Of a DNA stretch of 43,842 nucleotides, positions 33,040 to 42,705 are shown piece by piece (the first letter of the stretch is position 1; each line of letters opens with the position of its first letter). Made by a program: the position numbers and the translations under genes. The stretch is from Gammaproteobacteria bacterium (GTDB lineage Bacteria; Pseudomonadota; Gammaproteobacteria; DSM-16500), in the NCBI GenBank assembly GCA_013287845.1, contig JABDDA010000006.1, positions 1 to 43,842 of the forward strand, in the 5' to 3' direction. Under the pieces are notes generated by a model that ran no database searches, was not told the DNA's origin, and worked only from the letters and a program-made list of their open reading frames with translations.

Positions 33040-36000
33040 ATGAGCATCAGTGGTGGCGATAAAGATATAAAAACAGTCGGCTCTCCCACAGCTGCAGGAT
33101 TTCCTGCAGAGTTACCTAAACCATTAACAAGCGCATTAGAAAAACTCATTCCATTTTTAGAAGCAAAAACTGTATTAAAAACATTTAAAGAAAATATTTC
33201 AAAAATAAAATCAACTGCAGCACAAAAAAATACGCGAGAAATATATAAAGATGCAATTAATAAATTACGCGCGGATTTATTACAATTAATGAATGATCAA
33301 AATATTTCTTTTGTAAAAGCCGTATATGAAACACTCATACAAATTGCACGTTATTTACCAAGTAATGAAAAATTTACTGTTGATATGAAAGGAGAAATTG
33401 AAACCGTTCAAGATCCCATATCAATTGATGATTTAAAACTCGATCAAAAAGAAACAGTGATTCTCGCTCCAGGAAATATTTTTCATATTGATAGCATTAT
33501 TCGAACTCAAAAAACTAAAAAACATTATAACGCTGCAATGGATGTCGTTGGACGACAAACTGCTGCTGAACTTTCTGCGCGAGACGCAGCTCTTTTAGGT
33601 ATGAGTGCAAATAGGGAAACCCAAACGGTAGAAAAAGAAGACCCCGCCCCTCTCACCAATCCTTATTTTGCTACAGATGTTCCCTGTCACCCTTTAGATG
33701 CGTTTCATATTATTTCTATCGCTCAAAAAAATAAATTATCTATTCCTCGTTTAAGTTTAGAAATGAAGCTTCCACATAATCCAATGTTTACATTAGTACA
33801 CGCTGCTGCAATGTATGGCGAAACAGAACTTTTTTTTGTGTTAACAAAATCGCCTTACAATTTTCCAAAAAATGTTGAAGACAGTTATGGCGCCACCCCT
33901 CTTTATTATGCCATCAGAGAAAATCATCAAAAAATCGTGAATGCATGTACTCCTAATGTAGAAGCAGAAATAACAAAGATGAATGCAAAAGGTGATGCAA
34001 TGATTCATATTGCAGCACGCATGGGTGATGTGCGCATGCTGACAATGATTCCTTTTATTAATGAAACAACAAAAGATAAAAAATATTTTCCTGTTCATCT
34101 TGCAGCACTCAATAATCGCGGAGAATTTATTCGAGAAGCATATAAATTAGGAATTAATATTTATCAAAAATCAGGTGAATCACCACCGAGAACGGCTCTC
34201 GATATTGCTATTCAAGAAAAAAAAGACGATGCATTACGCGCATTTAGTTCTGACAAAACATTTTTTGATAATGAAGAGATCCTTCTTATTCAAAAAGTCC
34301 ATGTTCTTTCAGCCATGCCCGCCGAAGCATTCACTGATGAGCTAAAACAAAAATTATCTGCGCAAGAAAAAACAATTATTGATTGTCTTAAAAATATTTT
34401 GATACTAACCAAACCTACCGATATTGCTGCTAAAAAAATGATTGAAGATACTTTTAATCAAAAAACAGCATTAGGAATGTTACTCAAAGCCCCCTTACAT
34501 GAAGCTGTTTTAGCTGGAAATATTTCCACTATGGAATTTTATATTAAAGAATTACACAGACTTGGAATCAATATTAATTGCTTGAATACAGAAGGCATCA
34601 CGCCTTTATATCTTGCATTTGAACAAGATAATCAAGCAGCCACTCCCATGGTAGGGATTTTTCATGAATTAAAATTACCACAAACACCTATTTACGAAAC
34701 TACTTTTCAAAGTGCGCTCAAACAAAATCATGCCACTGTGATACACCGACCTGTTTTTATTGAACACATAAAAGATTTCAAAGAACCTCCTCTTCATTTT
34801 GCTGCACGAACTAATTTAGAAAAAGTGATTCCAACACTTATTCAAGATTTTTCTCAACCCATCGATCAAAAAAATAAAGAGGGAAATACAGCGCTGCATC
34901 AATCCATTCTTTCAACCAGTAATGAAGCAGCGATTGCATTACTCAATTTCAATGCAAATTATAACGCTCAAAATAATCAAGGGTTCACACCACTTTATCT
35001 TACTGTATTACGTGACAATCAAATTGTTTTACAACACATTGCAAAAAAAGATTCTGAAAAAGATAGCAAAGATGCAAAACCGGATGTGACGCAACTTATT
35101 CTTAAAAACATGGATCAACTCTTATTGCTCGCCGCACAATCTGATGATTTGAAAATGTTTAAAAAATTATTAAATTATTTTTCTGAAGAAAATAAAAAAT
35201 ATTTTTCACGTGCCGTGCACTATGCAGCGTATTTTGATAGAGCTGATTTCATCAAAGAATTACACGCGCGCAAATTTGACTTAAACAGCACAGTAAAATC
35301 ATTCACTATAAAAGATAATAAACGAATCGATCTCACAAGTTATTCTTCCCCCATTGTATTTGCATCATCTCTTTCAAAAAGAAATGCTTTAGAAGCCTTG
35401 AAAAAATTAAATGTTCAAGTAACCTTACGAGGATTCATCTCCTCCACCCCTAATAATCATGAAGGCATACGAAAAATTCTTGAATCTAAACTCGCAACGA
35501 TTGATGAAATCGATGATGAAAAAAATACGGTATTACATCATGCTGTCGTGATCGATGAAAAAAAATTCGAAGAAAAAGATTCCAATAAAAGTCCAGGCAT
35601 AAGACGTGCTGAATTAATAGCGCTTTTAGTCCAACAAAAAGCCAGCATTCACGCAAAAAATAAAGCAGGCGACACACCTCTTCACCTGTATGCAAAAACA
35701 CCAGGAAAATTAACATTAGGTGTTCTCTCGAAAATTCAAACTCATTTAATCGATTCAAAAAACGTTAATGAAAAAAATCTTAGTGGTGACACACCTCTCC
35801 ACCTCGCTGTTACCGCAAAAAATAATTTGGCTAATTCTTTAATAGCAAAAGGCGCGGATGCTCATCAAGAAAATAATGAAAAAAAATCTCCATTAGAACT
35901 AGCAGATCCAAATCAACTTAAAGAAATTGCAGAAACAAAACTTCCTTCAACCGTTTCCGTGCTTTATGACACGATTAAAAGAAATATTGAAAAATCGATC

Positions 36001-38718
36001 GTTACTTTTAAAACAGCAGGCATTGTTCCTGACGGGAATCTATTAAGCACAGCCGTAGAAAAAAGTGATCTCGATATGGTTAAAACTTTGCGAGAAAGAT
36101 ATAGCATTACACATGGCACTGACCAACAAACAGTGCTTCATCTTGTTGTCGCCCATCAAATCAAAGGAAATTTTTTATCTGAGTATCTCAAACAAGATGC
36201 GAAAGCAGATTGGCACGCGGAAGATGATGCAAAAGAAACACCTATCACTTACGCCCTGATAGGGGCAGAGGGAGCAAATGATTTTTTAAAAGAAGCTTTT
36301 AAACGAGACATAGAATTAAATACAAAAGAAATAGAATGCATTAATGACAAAACACCTGATGACATTCTTGAAACACTTTACGCTCACGCAAAAGAGAAAC
36401 AAAACAAAGTATTATTTGAAAAATTATTACCGATCATGCGCAGCAAAAACATGCTCATATTAAAAAAAGAAATAGAAGACGCCATTAAATCCAATGATAC
36501 CAACACACTTAAATTATTTTTCGTAGAAACGAAAGGAAATAAAAATCTTCCTCTTATAAATTATAAAAACGCATTACATGCCATCGCTTCTTTAAAAAAT
36601 AGTAGCGAAGAAACTTTTAACATCATCTTCGATGAAAAATCAGATGAAAAAATAGATTGGACAGCCAAAGATTCAAAAGGAACCAGTATCATTTCTCGCG
36701 CAATTCAAAGTAAAAATACTGATTTCTTAAAAAGAACATTTGCAAATGAAGACCGCGCAATCACTATCGCGCAAAACGAAGTAGCTGAAGGCAATACAGA
36801 GGCGCTGAAAGAAATTTTTGAAAACCATATTGATCGAAACAAAAAAATCCCTGATCATGCTTCTTTTCTACATTTAGCAGCACTCACAAATAATAAAAAT
36901 AATGTTGTTGAATATTGCGCGGATGCAAAAACAGAGTGGCATCCCCAAGACAAAAACGGGCTTTCCCCCATTGCGCTTGCTATTAATTTAAATCACAACG
37001 ATTTTTTAAAGTCAGTGCGCGATAAGAAAATAATGTTAGATGAAAAAGAAATTGAAAAAATTAATGGAAATACTTCGCCTGAAGTATTAAACACATTGTA
37101 TGAACTTGCAAAAAATACAAATCAAAAAAAATTACTTGAAAAAGTATTTAAACTTTTAATGGTGGCAAATGTTGTTATCGTCGGCGAAGAAATACAAAAA
37201 GCAATCAAAGCCAACGACACAGCAACATTGGAATTTTTATTCCGTGAAATGAAAGTTCCAAAAGATATTCGTTTACCCAATTATCACTCTCCTTTACACG
37301 CTGCTGCTTCTTTAAATAGTATCGATGAAGTTGTTGATTTAATTACTGACGAAAAAACAAATTGGAATTTGCAAGATGAAAAAGGAAATCGTCCCATTAC
37401 TTCTGCAATTGAAGCACGAAATCATCGGTTCTTAAAAAAATTACTTTTGGATGAAAAAGATAAAAAACGCGTAATCACTATTGCGCAATATGAAGTACAG
37501 CAAAAAGATAACAAACAAACGATTAAAGAAATCTTTAAAGAATATGCGATTGATAAAAATGCAGTCGATGAACATAAAAATACGTACGCGCATTTAGCTG
37601 CATTAGCAAATAATTATGATGCTATTGAATTTTGTACTGACTCAAAAACAGATTGGAATGCAATAAATGATGCGAAACAAACCGTCGGATCAATTGCGAT
37701 TCTGCATGAAGAACATTTGCTTGTCGATCGGTTGTTAGATAAAGGAATGAAATTAAGCGATGCTGATATGAACTCTGCAATCAACATGGCAAAGCAAACA
37801 GGAAAACTCGCCACTCTGAAAACCATCGCGGGAAAAGACCAACGTATTTTTAATCAACTCACTAAAAATAATGAATGGAAAGTATTAGTCGATTTACTGA
37901 TATTTTTAGGACCTGATTATAAATTTTTATTAAAAGAAAAAATAAGTTTTGATTCTAATCAACAACAAAAAATTTATGACGCCTTCATTGAAAAAATAAA
38001 AACAGAAAGTCAGAAAGATTTAAAAGATGTGAAAGAGGATTCAAAAGATAAAGATGGGAAAAAAGATCCAAGATTATCTGATATTCCTGGCGTTTCACGA
38101 CGCGTCAAAGAAGAAATATTAGATCGTGTTTCAGAAAAAAGAAATTTATTAGGATGCATATTTGAAAAATATAAATTCTTAGATAAATTAAAGAAAGCCT
38201 CTTTCTCAGGAACAGCAACACCTGCTGCAACAATCACTGTCGCTGTTTCTTCTTCTGGAGTAACCAGTGCTGGATTATTTTCTGCTATCAGTGCAAGCGC
38301 ATCCACGACTGCCGCAAGTGCAACACCAAAATCTTCTGCGGATACAAAAATAGCACCACCTGTTGATGCATTCTTCAGAACCGGAAAATATGAACCTCAA
38401 TTTCTCGGTTCATTTTTTGGTCTCAGCACCAGTAAAATAGCAGATCACATCTCACAACTTTATTCTCTTCTTGAAGCAAAAAAACTAGACTCACCTCATG
38501 AGCTATTAATCGAATTAGTGACATTAGCAACTCAACCTTCTAAATTAGACGAAATGAAAAAAGATGTTCGCTATTTTTATCTTACGCCACAAATGATTGA
38601 GAAACTAAAAGACATTAATCATACTTGCACAAAAAATAAAGATCATGCTGTTACTATCCTAAAAGAATTACACAGCAAAATAACACAGCTCACCACGAGC
38701 AAACTTACAAAAAAATAA
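33040..38718 (+). CDS. Giant ankyrin-repeat protein, candidate type IV effector (paralogue 2)
   Basis: 1892 residues, a tandem paralogue of the preceding gene 71 bases upstream, homologous over the N-terminal ~1000 residues and at the C-terminus. It begins MSISGGDKDIKTV. The N-terminal module has QDPISIDDLKLDQKETVILAPG (~122-143). Ankyrin units include GDAMIHIAARMGDVRMLTMI, GNTALHQSI, GDTPLHLYAK and GDTPLHLAVTAKN. Residues 1028-1271 and 1272-1509 are two copies of a ~240-residue unit, with part of a third from 1510; these explain the extra length. A variable Ala/Ser/Thr linker precedes the C-terminal module. GAGGGA seven bases before the ATG; TATAAT at 33005-33010 but no PmrA-like box. May be co-transcribed with paralogue 1. 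Confidence 0.85.
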   Translation: MSISGGDKDIKTVGSPTAAGFPAELPKPLTSALEKLIPFLEAKTVLKTFKENISKIKSTAAQKNTREIYKDAINKLRADLLQLMNDQNISFVKAVYETLIQIARYLPSNEKFTVDMKGEIETVQDPISIDDLKLDQKETVILAPGNIFHIDSIIRTQKTKKHYNAAMDVVGRQTAAELSARDAALLGMSANRETQTVEKEDPAPLTNPYFATDVPCHPLDAFHIISIAQKNKLSIPRLSLEMKLPHNPMFTLVHAAAMYGETELFFVLTKSPYNFPKNVEDSYGATPLYYAIRENHQKIVNACTPNVEAEITKMNAKGDAMIHIAARMGDVRMLTMIPFINETTKDKKYFPVHLAALNNRGEFIREAYKLGINIYQKSGESPPRTALDIAIQEKKDDALRAFSSDKTFFDNEEILLIQKVHVLSAMPAEAFTDELKQKLSAQEKTIIDCLKNILILTKPTDIAAKKMIEDTFNQKTALGMLLKAPLHEAVLAGNISTMEFYIKELHRLGININCLNTEGITPLYLAFEQDNQAATPMVGIFHELKLPQTPIYETTFQSALKQNHATVIHRPVFIEHIKDFKEPPLHFAARTNLEKVIPTLIQDFSQPIDQKNKEGNTALHQSILSTSNEAAIALLNFNANYNAQNNQGFTPLYLTVLRDNQIVLQHIAKKDSEKDSKDAKPDVTQLILKNMDQLLLLAAQSDDLKMFKKLLNYFSEENKKYFSRAVHYAAYFDRADFIKELHARKFDLNSTVKSFTIKDNKRIDLTSYSSPIVFASSLSKRNALEALKKLNVQVTLRGFISSTPNNHEGIRKILESKLATIDEIDDEKNTVLHHAVVIDEKKFEEKDSNKSPGIRRAELIALLVQQKASIHAKNKAGDTPLHLYAKTPGKLTLGVLSKIQTHLIDSKNVNEKNLSGDTPLHLAVTAKNNLANSLIAKGADAHQENNEKKSPLELADPNQLKEIAETKLPSTVSVLYDTIKRNIEKSIVTFKTAGIVPDGNLLSTAVEKSDLDMVKTLRERYSITHGTDQQTVLHLVVAHQIKGNFLSEYLKQDAKADWHAEDDAKETPITYALIGAEGANDFLKEAFKRDIELNTKEIECINDKTPDDILETLYAHAKEKQNKVLFEKLLPIMRSKNMLILKKEIEDAIKSNDTNTLKLFFVETKGNKNLPLINYKNALHAIASLKNSSEETFNIIFDEKSDEKIDWTAKDSKGTSIISRAIQSKNTDFLKRTFANEDRAITIAQNEVAEGNTEALKEIFENHIDRNKKIPDHASFLHLAALTNNKNNVVEYCADAKTEWHPQDKNGLSPIALAINLNHNDFLKSVRDKKIMLDEKEIEKINGNTSPEVLNTLYELAKNTNQKKLLEKVFKLLMVANVVIVGEEIQKAIKANDTATLEFLFREMKVPKDIRLPNYHSPLHAAASLNSIDEVVDLITDEKTNWNLQDEKGNRPITSAIEARNHRFLKKLLLDEKDKKRVITIAQYEVQQKDNKQTIKEIFKEYAIDKNAVDEHKNTYAHLAALANNYDAIEFCTDSKTDWNAINDAKQTVGSIAILHEEHLLVDRLLDKGMKLSDADMNSAINMAKQTGKLATLKTIAGKDQRIFNQLTKNNEWKVLVDLLIFLGPDYKFLLKEKISFDSNQQQKIYDAFIEKIKTESQKDLKDVKEDSKDKDGKKDPRLSDIPGVSRRVKEEILDRVSEKRNLLGCIFEKYKFLDKLKKASFSGTATPAATITVAVSSSGVTSAGLFSAISASASTTAASATPKSSADTKIAPPVDAFFRTGKYEPQFLGSFFGLSTSKIADHISQLYSLLEAKKLDSPHELLIELVTLATQPSKLDEMKKDVRYFYLTPQMIEKLKDINHTCTKNKDHAVTILKELHSKITQLTTSKLTKK

Positions 38719-38781
38719 CACTCCACATCCCCCTTATTTCAGCATAAAATACGAACCTCAAAAAAATACTTCGAGAAAAAA

Positions 38782-39933
38782 ATGCAAAATAGTTTTAAAA
38801 GCAAACTCATTAAAAAAAATTCATCTAATCATGCACGCATCATGAAAATGACCACACCGCATGGCGAGGTGATGACTCCCACTTTTATGCCCGTCGGCAC
38901 AAAAGCCTTTGTGAATCACATGACGCCACACGATTTAATGCATTCAAACAGCCAAATTATTTTAGGCGGAAATACGTATCACATGTTGTGTTCACCCGGA
39001 ATGGACGTCATTCAAGCTGCCGGTGGCATGCATTCATTTATGCATTGGAAACAAACCATGTTAACAGACAGCGGTGGATTTCAAGTTTTTAGCTTATCGA
39101 AAAATTCTAAAATTTGTAAAATTGATGCGAAGGGTGCGCACTTTAAACATCCTATCTCAGGAAAAATAATTCATCTCACACCAGAAACTTCGATTCAAAC
39201 ACAAAAAATAATTGGCGCCGATATTATTATGGCATTCGATGAATGCACACCTGAAAATGGTGGACGCGAAGCCGCGCTCGCAGCCATGGAAAGAACACAT
39301 CGATGGCTCACTGAATCAAAAGAAATTCATGATCAATCACCGCATTCTGTTTATGGCTTAAAACAAGCGTTATTTGGAATTATTCAAGGTGGAAGTTTTG
39401 CTGATCTTCGCGAAGCGAGTACAGAATTTATTTTAAAAATGGAACTCGATGGAATTGCAATCGGTGGAGAAGTGATTGGATTCGATATGAAAAAAACAGC
39501 TGAAGTGATTGATTGGGTGCGTCCGCATTTACCTGAAAATAAAATCAGATACACCATGGGTGTCGGTTTACATCCACAAGATTTAATTGATGTGGTTGCA
39601 AAAGGAATTGATATCTTTGATTGCGTGGCACCCACACGTAATGCACGACATGGATCGCTCTATCACGGAAAAATTATTCACGAAAATAATTGGATTAAAT
39701 TCGAGAATGGTGAAGAAAATGGAAAAATTCATATTAAAAAATCCATTTATGCAAAACAAGATCAACCTATTTTAGAAAATTGCGAATGTTACACATGCAA
39801 ACATTTCACCCGTGCGTATTTGCATTTTCTTTTTAAAGAAAAATCGTCAGCGTATTGTCATCTTGCGTGCATTCATAATGTGCATGTGATGCAGAATGTG
39901 TGTGATGTGATGCGGAGTATGATTTCAGAATGA
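38782..39933 (+). CDS. tgt: tRNA-guanine transglycosylase
   Basis: Exchanges G34 of GUN-anticodon tRNAs for a queuosine base. 383 residues: Asp96 in TDSGGFQVFSL, MAFDECTP, FGIIQGGS, nucleophile Asp280 in DIFDCVAPTRNARHG and the zinc site CECYTC...H. The base-pocket loop is GGEVIGFD (228-235), where E. coli-type enzymes have GGLAVGE; Leu, Ala, Val and Glu are replaced by Glu, Val, Ile and Phe, so the substrate (preQ1 or queuine) is open. Its stop overlaps the start of the glycosyltransferase gene. queA and queC-F are not in the window. Confidence 0.95.
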   Translation: MQNSFKSKLIKKNSSNHARIMKMTTPHGEVMTPTFMPVGTKAFVNHMTPHDLMHSNSQIILGGNTYHMLCSPGMDVIQAAGGMHSFMHWKQTMLTDSGGFQVFSLSKNSKICKIDAKGAHFKHPISGKIIHLTPETSIQTQKIIGADIIMAFDECTPENGGREAALAAMERTHRWLTESKEIHDQSPHSVYGLKQALFGIIQGGSFADLREASTEFILKMELDGIAIGGEVIGFDMKKTAEVIDWVRPHLPENKIRYTMGVGLHPQDLIDVVAKGIDIFDCVAPTRNARHGSLYHGKIIHENNWIKFENGEENGKIHIKKSIYAKQDQPILENCECYTCKHFTRAYLHFLFKEKSSAYCHLACIHNVHVMQNVCDVMRSMISE

Positions 39934-41090
39934 TGAAAATTCTCTTCCTCACCCATCGCCACGGCGATTTATTTATCGGCGGCGTTGCTGAAGTGATTCA
40001 GCATTTAACAAACGTATTTCCTGCGCTCGGCGTTGAAATAATTATTTATACAGAAGGTGAAGAAAATATTGATTCTCCGCGTGATGATTTAAAAAATGGA
40101 ACACGGTGTTATTCAGGGCCGCTCATTAAACCGAGTTTATTTATTTCGAAAAAAAAGTTACAGCCATTACTCACACTCATTCAAAAAGAAAAAATTGATT
40201 TGATTCATGCGTACGGTTTATATCGCGCAGGTTTTATGGCGATGCACATTAAAAAAAAATGTGGGATTCCTTTTATCATCACAAGTCATAGCGATATTTT
40301 ATCTGCAAGCTCAAAACGCATTCAGCGCCCCACCGTCATTCAACGCTGCAAAAAAATATTATCGAACGCCAATGCGGTGACACATTTGACGCCCATCATG
40401 GCAGATGTATCTCATTCCATTTATAATACAAAAGAAAAAAGTTTTACGATTCCGAATGGAATTGATTTAGCTCATTGGAAAACAGAAAAAGATCCTACAG
40501 AAAAAAATTATTTACTCGGGATGGGTCGATTAGAACCCGAAAAAGGATTTGATGTTTTAATTCGCGCGTATGCATTAATAAAAAATAAAATACAAAGTGC
40601 GCTGGTGATTGCAGGCTCAGGCTCACATGAAAGTACATTAAAAAAAATGACCACTGATTTGCAATTAAATAAAATAGAATGCTCTGAATTACCCAGTACA
40701 TTAGAACCCAAAACAGTTTATTTCACAGGCTATGTGCGCGGTGAGCAAAAGAAAAAATTATTTTTGGAAAGCCAATTGATTTTATTCGCAACACAACCCG
40801 CCATTTTTCAAGAAGCGTTTAGCATTGTTTTTCTTGAAACCATGGCAGCAAAAAAAGCATTAGTCGTTAGTGATACTGAGCTTGCGCATTATTTACAAAC
40901 GCAAGGATTGGAAGCAGAACTGGCAATTGCAAATCATCCAGAAAGTTGGGCAGAAAAAATTTCTCTTTTATTAAATAATCCAACGAAAAGAAAATTAGCA
41001 GGAGAAAAAAATTATTTGTTAGCTCAAAAATTAGATTGGATGCCGATTGCGGAACAATACAAAAAAGTTTACGAAAAGTTTATTTATTAA
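39930..41090 (+). CDS. Glycosyltransferase family 4 protein
   Basis: 386-residue GT-B fold retaining glycosyltransferase using a nucleotide-sugar donor. N-terminal FLTHRHGDLFIGGVAEVIQHL, linker IPNGIDLAHW, GMGRLEPEKGFDVLIRAY and the GT4 E-x7-E motif EAFSIVFLE. No membrane segment. ATGA overlap with tgt implies coupled translation. The acceptor is unknown: cell-surface glycan is the default, but the tgt linkage allows a tRNA queuosine sugar. The 3' end overlaps the convergent DUF945 gene by 11 bases. Confidence 0.88.
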   Translation: MMKILFLTHRHGDLFIGGVAEVIQHLTNVFPALGVEIIIYTEGEENIDSPRDDLKNGTRCYSGPLIKPSLFISKKKLQPLLTLIQKEKIDLIHAYGLYRAGFMAMHIKKKCGIPFIITSHSDILSASSKRIQRPTVIQRCKKILSNANAVTHLTPIMADVSHSIYNTKEKSFTIPNGIDLAHWKTEKDPTEKNYLLGMGRLEPEKGFDVLIRAYALIKNKIQSALVIAGSGSHESTLKKMTTDLQLNKIECSELPSTLEPKTVYFTGYVRGEQKKKLFLESQLILFATQPAIFQEAFSIVFLETMAAKKALVVSDTELAHYLQTQGLEAELAIANHPESWAEKISLLLNNPTKRKLAGEKNYLLAQKLDWMPIAEQYKKVYEKFIY

Positions 41091-42693
41091 TTCCATCTGC
41101 ACGCCGAATGCCAATCACATAATCTTCTGCATCTTCTTGTACATATTTTATTTTTATCCATTGATTGAACTGGTCCCGCAATTGTTTTTCCGTGTTCGTA
41201 TAAATACTTTGCGCACTCTGCTCTAACTCATCAATACTTTTTGTCACTAAAGAATATCGCCATCCTAAAATATAGGAAGATGCTAATGTAATTTCACGTT
41301 TCAACATAAGATGACGTAAATATTCGCGATATTGATCCGCATTCTCTTCTGTTTTTTGCAAATCTAATAATTTTTCTGCCGCGTCTTCTGACAACCATCC
41401 CTGCTGCACAAAATAAACAAGCGTCATTGCATTTTGACGCGCATTAGCATTAATCTTATTTTCGAGCTGCTGTAATTCTTCTTGCTGTTCGGGAGTGACT
41501 TTAAAGAAATAAGGCATTTTAGAAGCACTTTTTATGACTAGATCCGCTAATGTTTTTGAAACACGAACAGATAATTTAAAATTCGCTGCTTCTTGTAAAT
41601 CAGATAAATCACTATTTTTCATTTCATATTGATGCGGCCAACTCACGGCGCCTTGCGCCACTAATTTTCCTTTCGGTGTCGCTAATGCAAAATTATCTAA
41701 TCGTATTTCAGAATGTGCCGTTAGAATTTTTGGAAGTGATAAATTTATTTTTTGCTTTAATTGCGACTCATACAGCTCACCAAATTGTAATATTTTTTTA
41801 TACGCGTCTAATAATGACACTACTTCTTTTGCATTAAAACTTACAATGCTCGCTTCTGCATACAACGGCCCCATCCCTTCATCATTTAATTTTATTTTTT
41901 CAATCGTAATTTCGCGACTGCCTTCTAGGAACGCATTAATTTCATCAGACACACTACGCATTTTCACATTTAATAAAGATAATTTTACATCATCACTTTG
42001 ATTGAAATTAATTTCAGGTGTTTGAAAAGAACTTTTTCCTACCCACAATCCTGATTCACTTTTTTTATAATGAAAACTCCACTGCAATTGAGAAAACGAA
42101 AACATGTCCTCATCTGTTTTAAAACTGAAATTTGAAATTAAAAAATCACCTGCGATTTTATTTAAACCCGGTGATAGAATCCATTTTCCCTTCACATTGC
42201 CTAATGAAAAAGAAAATCCATTATCAGGATAATTTATTTTTAATCCATTAAAGAAAATCGGTTTAATATATTTTCCTGTCAACGTCACCATATCTTGGCT
42301 GTACTCTGGCGGAATCTCTGCAGACGTTTGCATTGTATTTTGAATCGATGCTAATCCAATAAAATAAGGGAAAATAGCTGTCGAATGATAAAAAATGGGC
42401 CCGTGAAAAACATGTTGCTTCAATGTGACCACAGGCACTTTCATCACAGAATGAATGACTTGTGAAAATTGCAAACTTTTTAAATAAGGACTGATTATTT
42501 CTATTTGAAATACTGCATCGGTTGTCCACCAATGGCGCTGAAATTCCACCGCACGTACACGCACATGCTCCGAATCATTCATGACTGCAATAAAACGTTC
42601 ATAATTTTTTTGAATGAGAAGACCCGAAAAATACGGCGCTATTACCAGTGTAATAAAAAAAATAAACAGTAAGCTAAAAAAAATCTTACGCAC
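41080..42693 (-). CDS. DUF945/YdgA-like envelope protein
   Basis: 537 residues with an N-terminal membrane anchor or signal (IFFSLLFIFFITLVIAPYFSG) and a long beta-rich extracytoplasmic region. HWWTTDAVFQIEI and HGPIFYH fit the conserved start of the DUF945/YdgA family, whose function is poorly known. GTG start with AAGGAA about eight bases upstream. It lies 12 bases after recJ and is probably co-transcribed with it. Confidence 0.75.
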   Translation of the reverse strand: MRKIFFSLLFIFFITLVIAPYFSGLLIQKNYERFIAVMNDSEHVRVRAVEFQRHWWTTDAVFQIEIISPYLKSLQFSQVIHSVMKVPVVTLKQHVFHGPIFYHSTAIFPYFIGLASIQNTMQTSAEIPPEYSQDMVTLTGKYIKPIFFNGLKINYPDNGFSFSLGNVKGKWILSPGLNKIAGDFLISNFSFKTDEDMFSFSQLQWSFHYKKSESGLWVGKSSFQTPEINFNQSDDVKLSLLNVKMRSVSDEINAFLEGSREITIEKIKLNDEGMGPLYAEASIVSFNAKEVVSLLDAYKKILQFGELYESQLKQKINLSLPKILTAHSEIRLDNFALATPKGKLVAQGAVSWPHQYEMKNSDLSDLQEAANFKLSVRVSKTLADLVIKSASKMPYFFKVTPEQQEELQQLENKINANARQNAMTLVYFVQQGWLSEDAAEKLLDLQKTEENADQYREYLRHLMLKREITLASSYILGWRYSLVTKSIDELEQSAQSIYTNTEKQLRDQFNQWIKIKYVQEDAEDYVIGIRRADGINK

Positions 42694-42705
42694 AGAAAAA
42701 ATTCC

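Noticed and set aside
33000-33040. PmrA box before the second ankyrin gene
   Set aside because: Only a -10 (TATAAT) is present in the 71-base gap; no paired YTTAAK half-sites.
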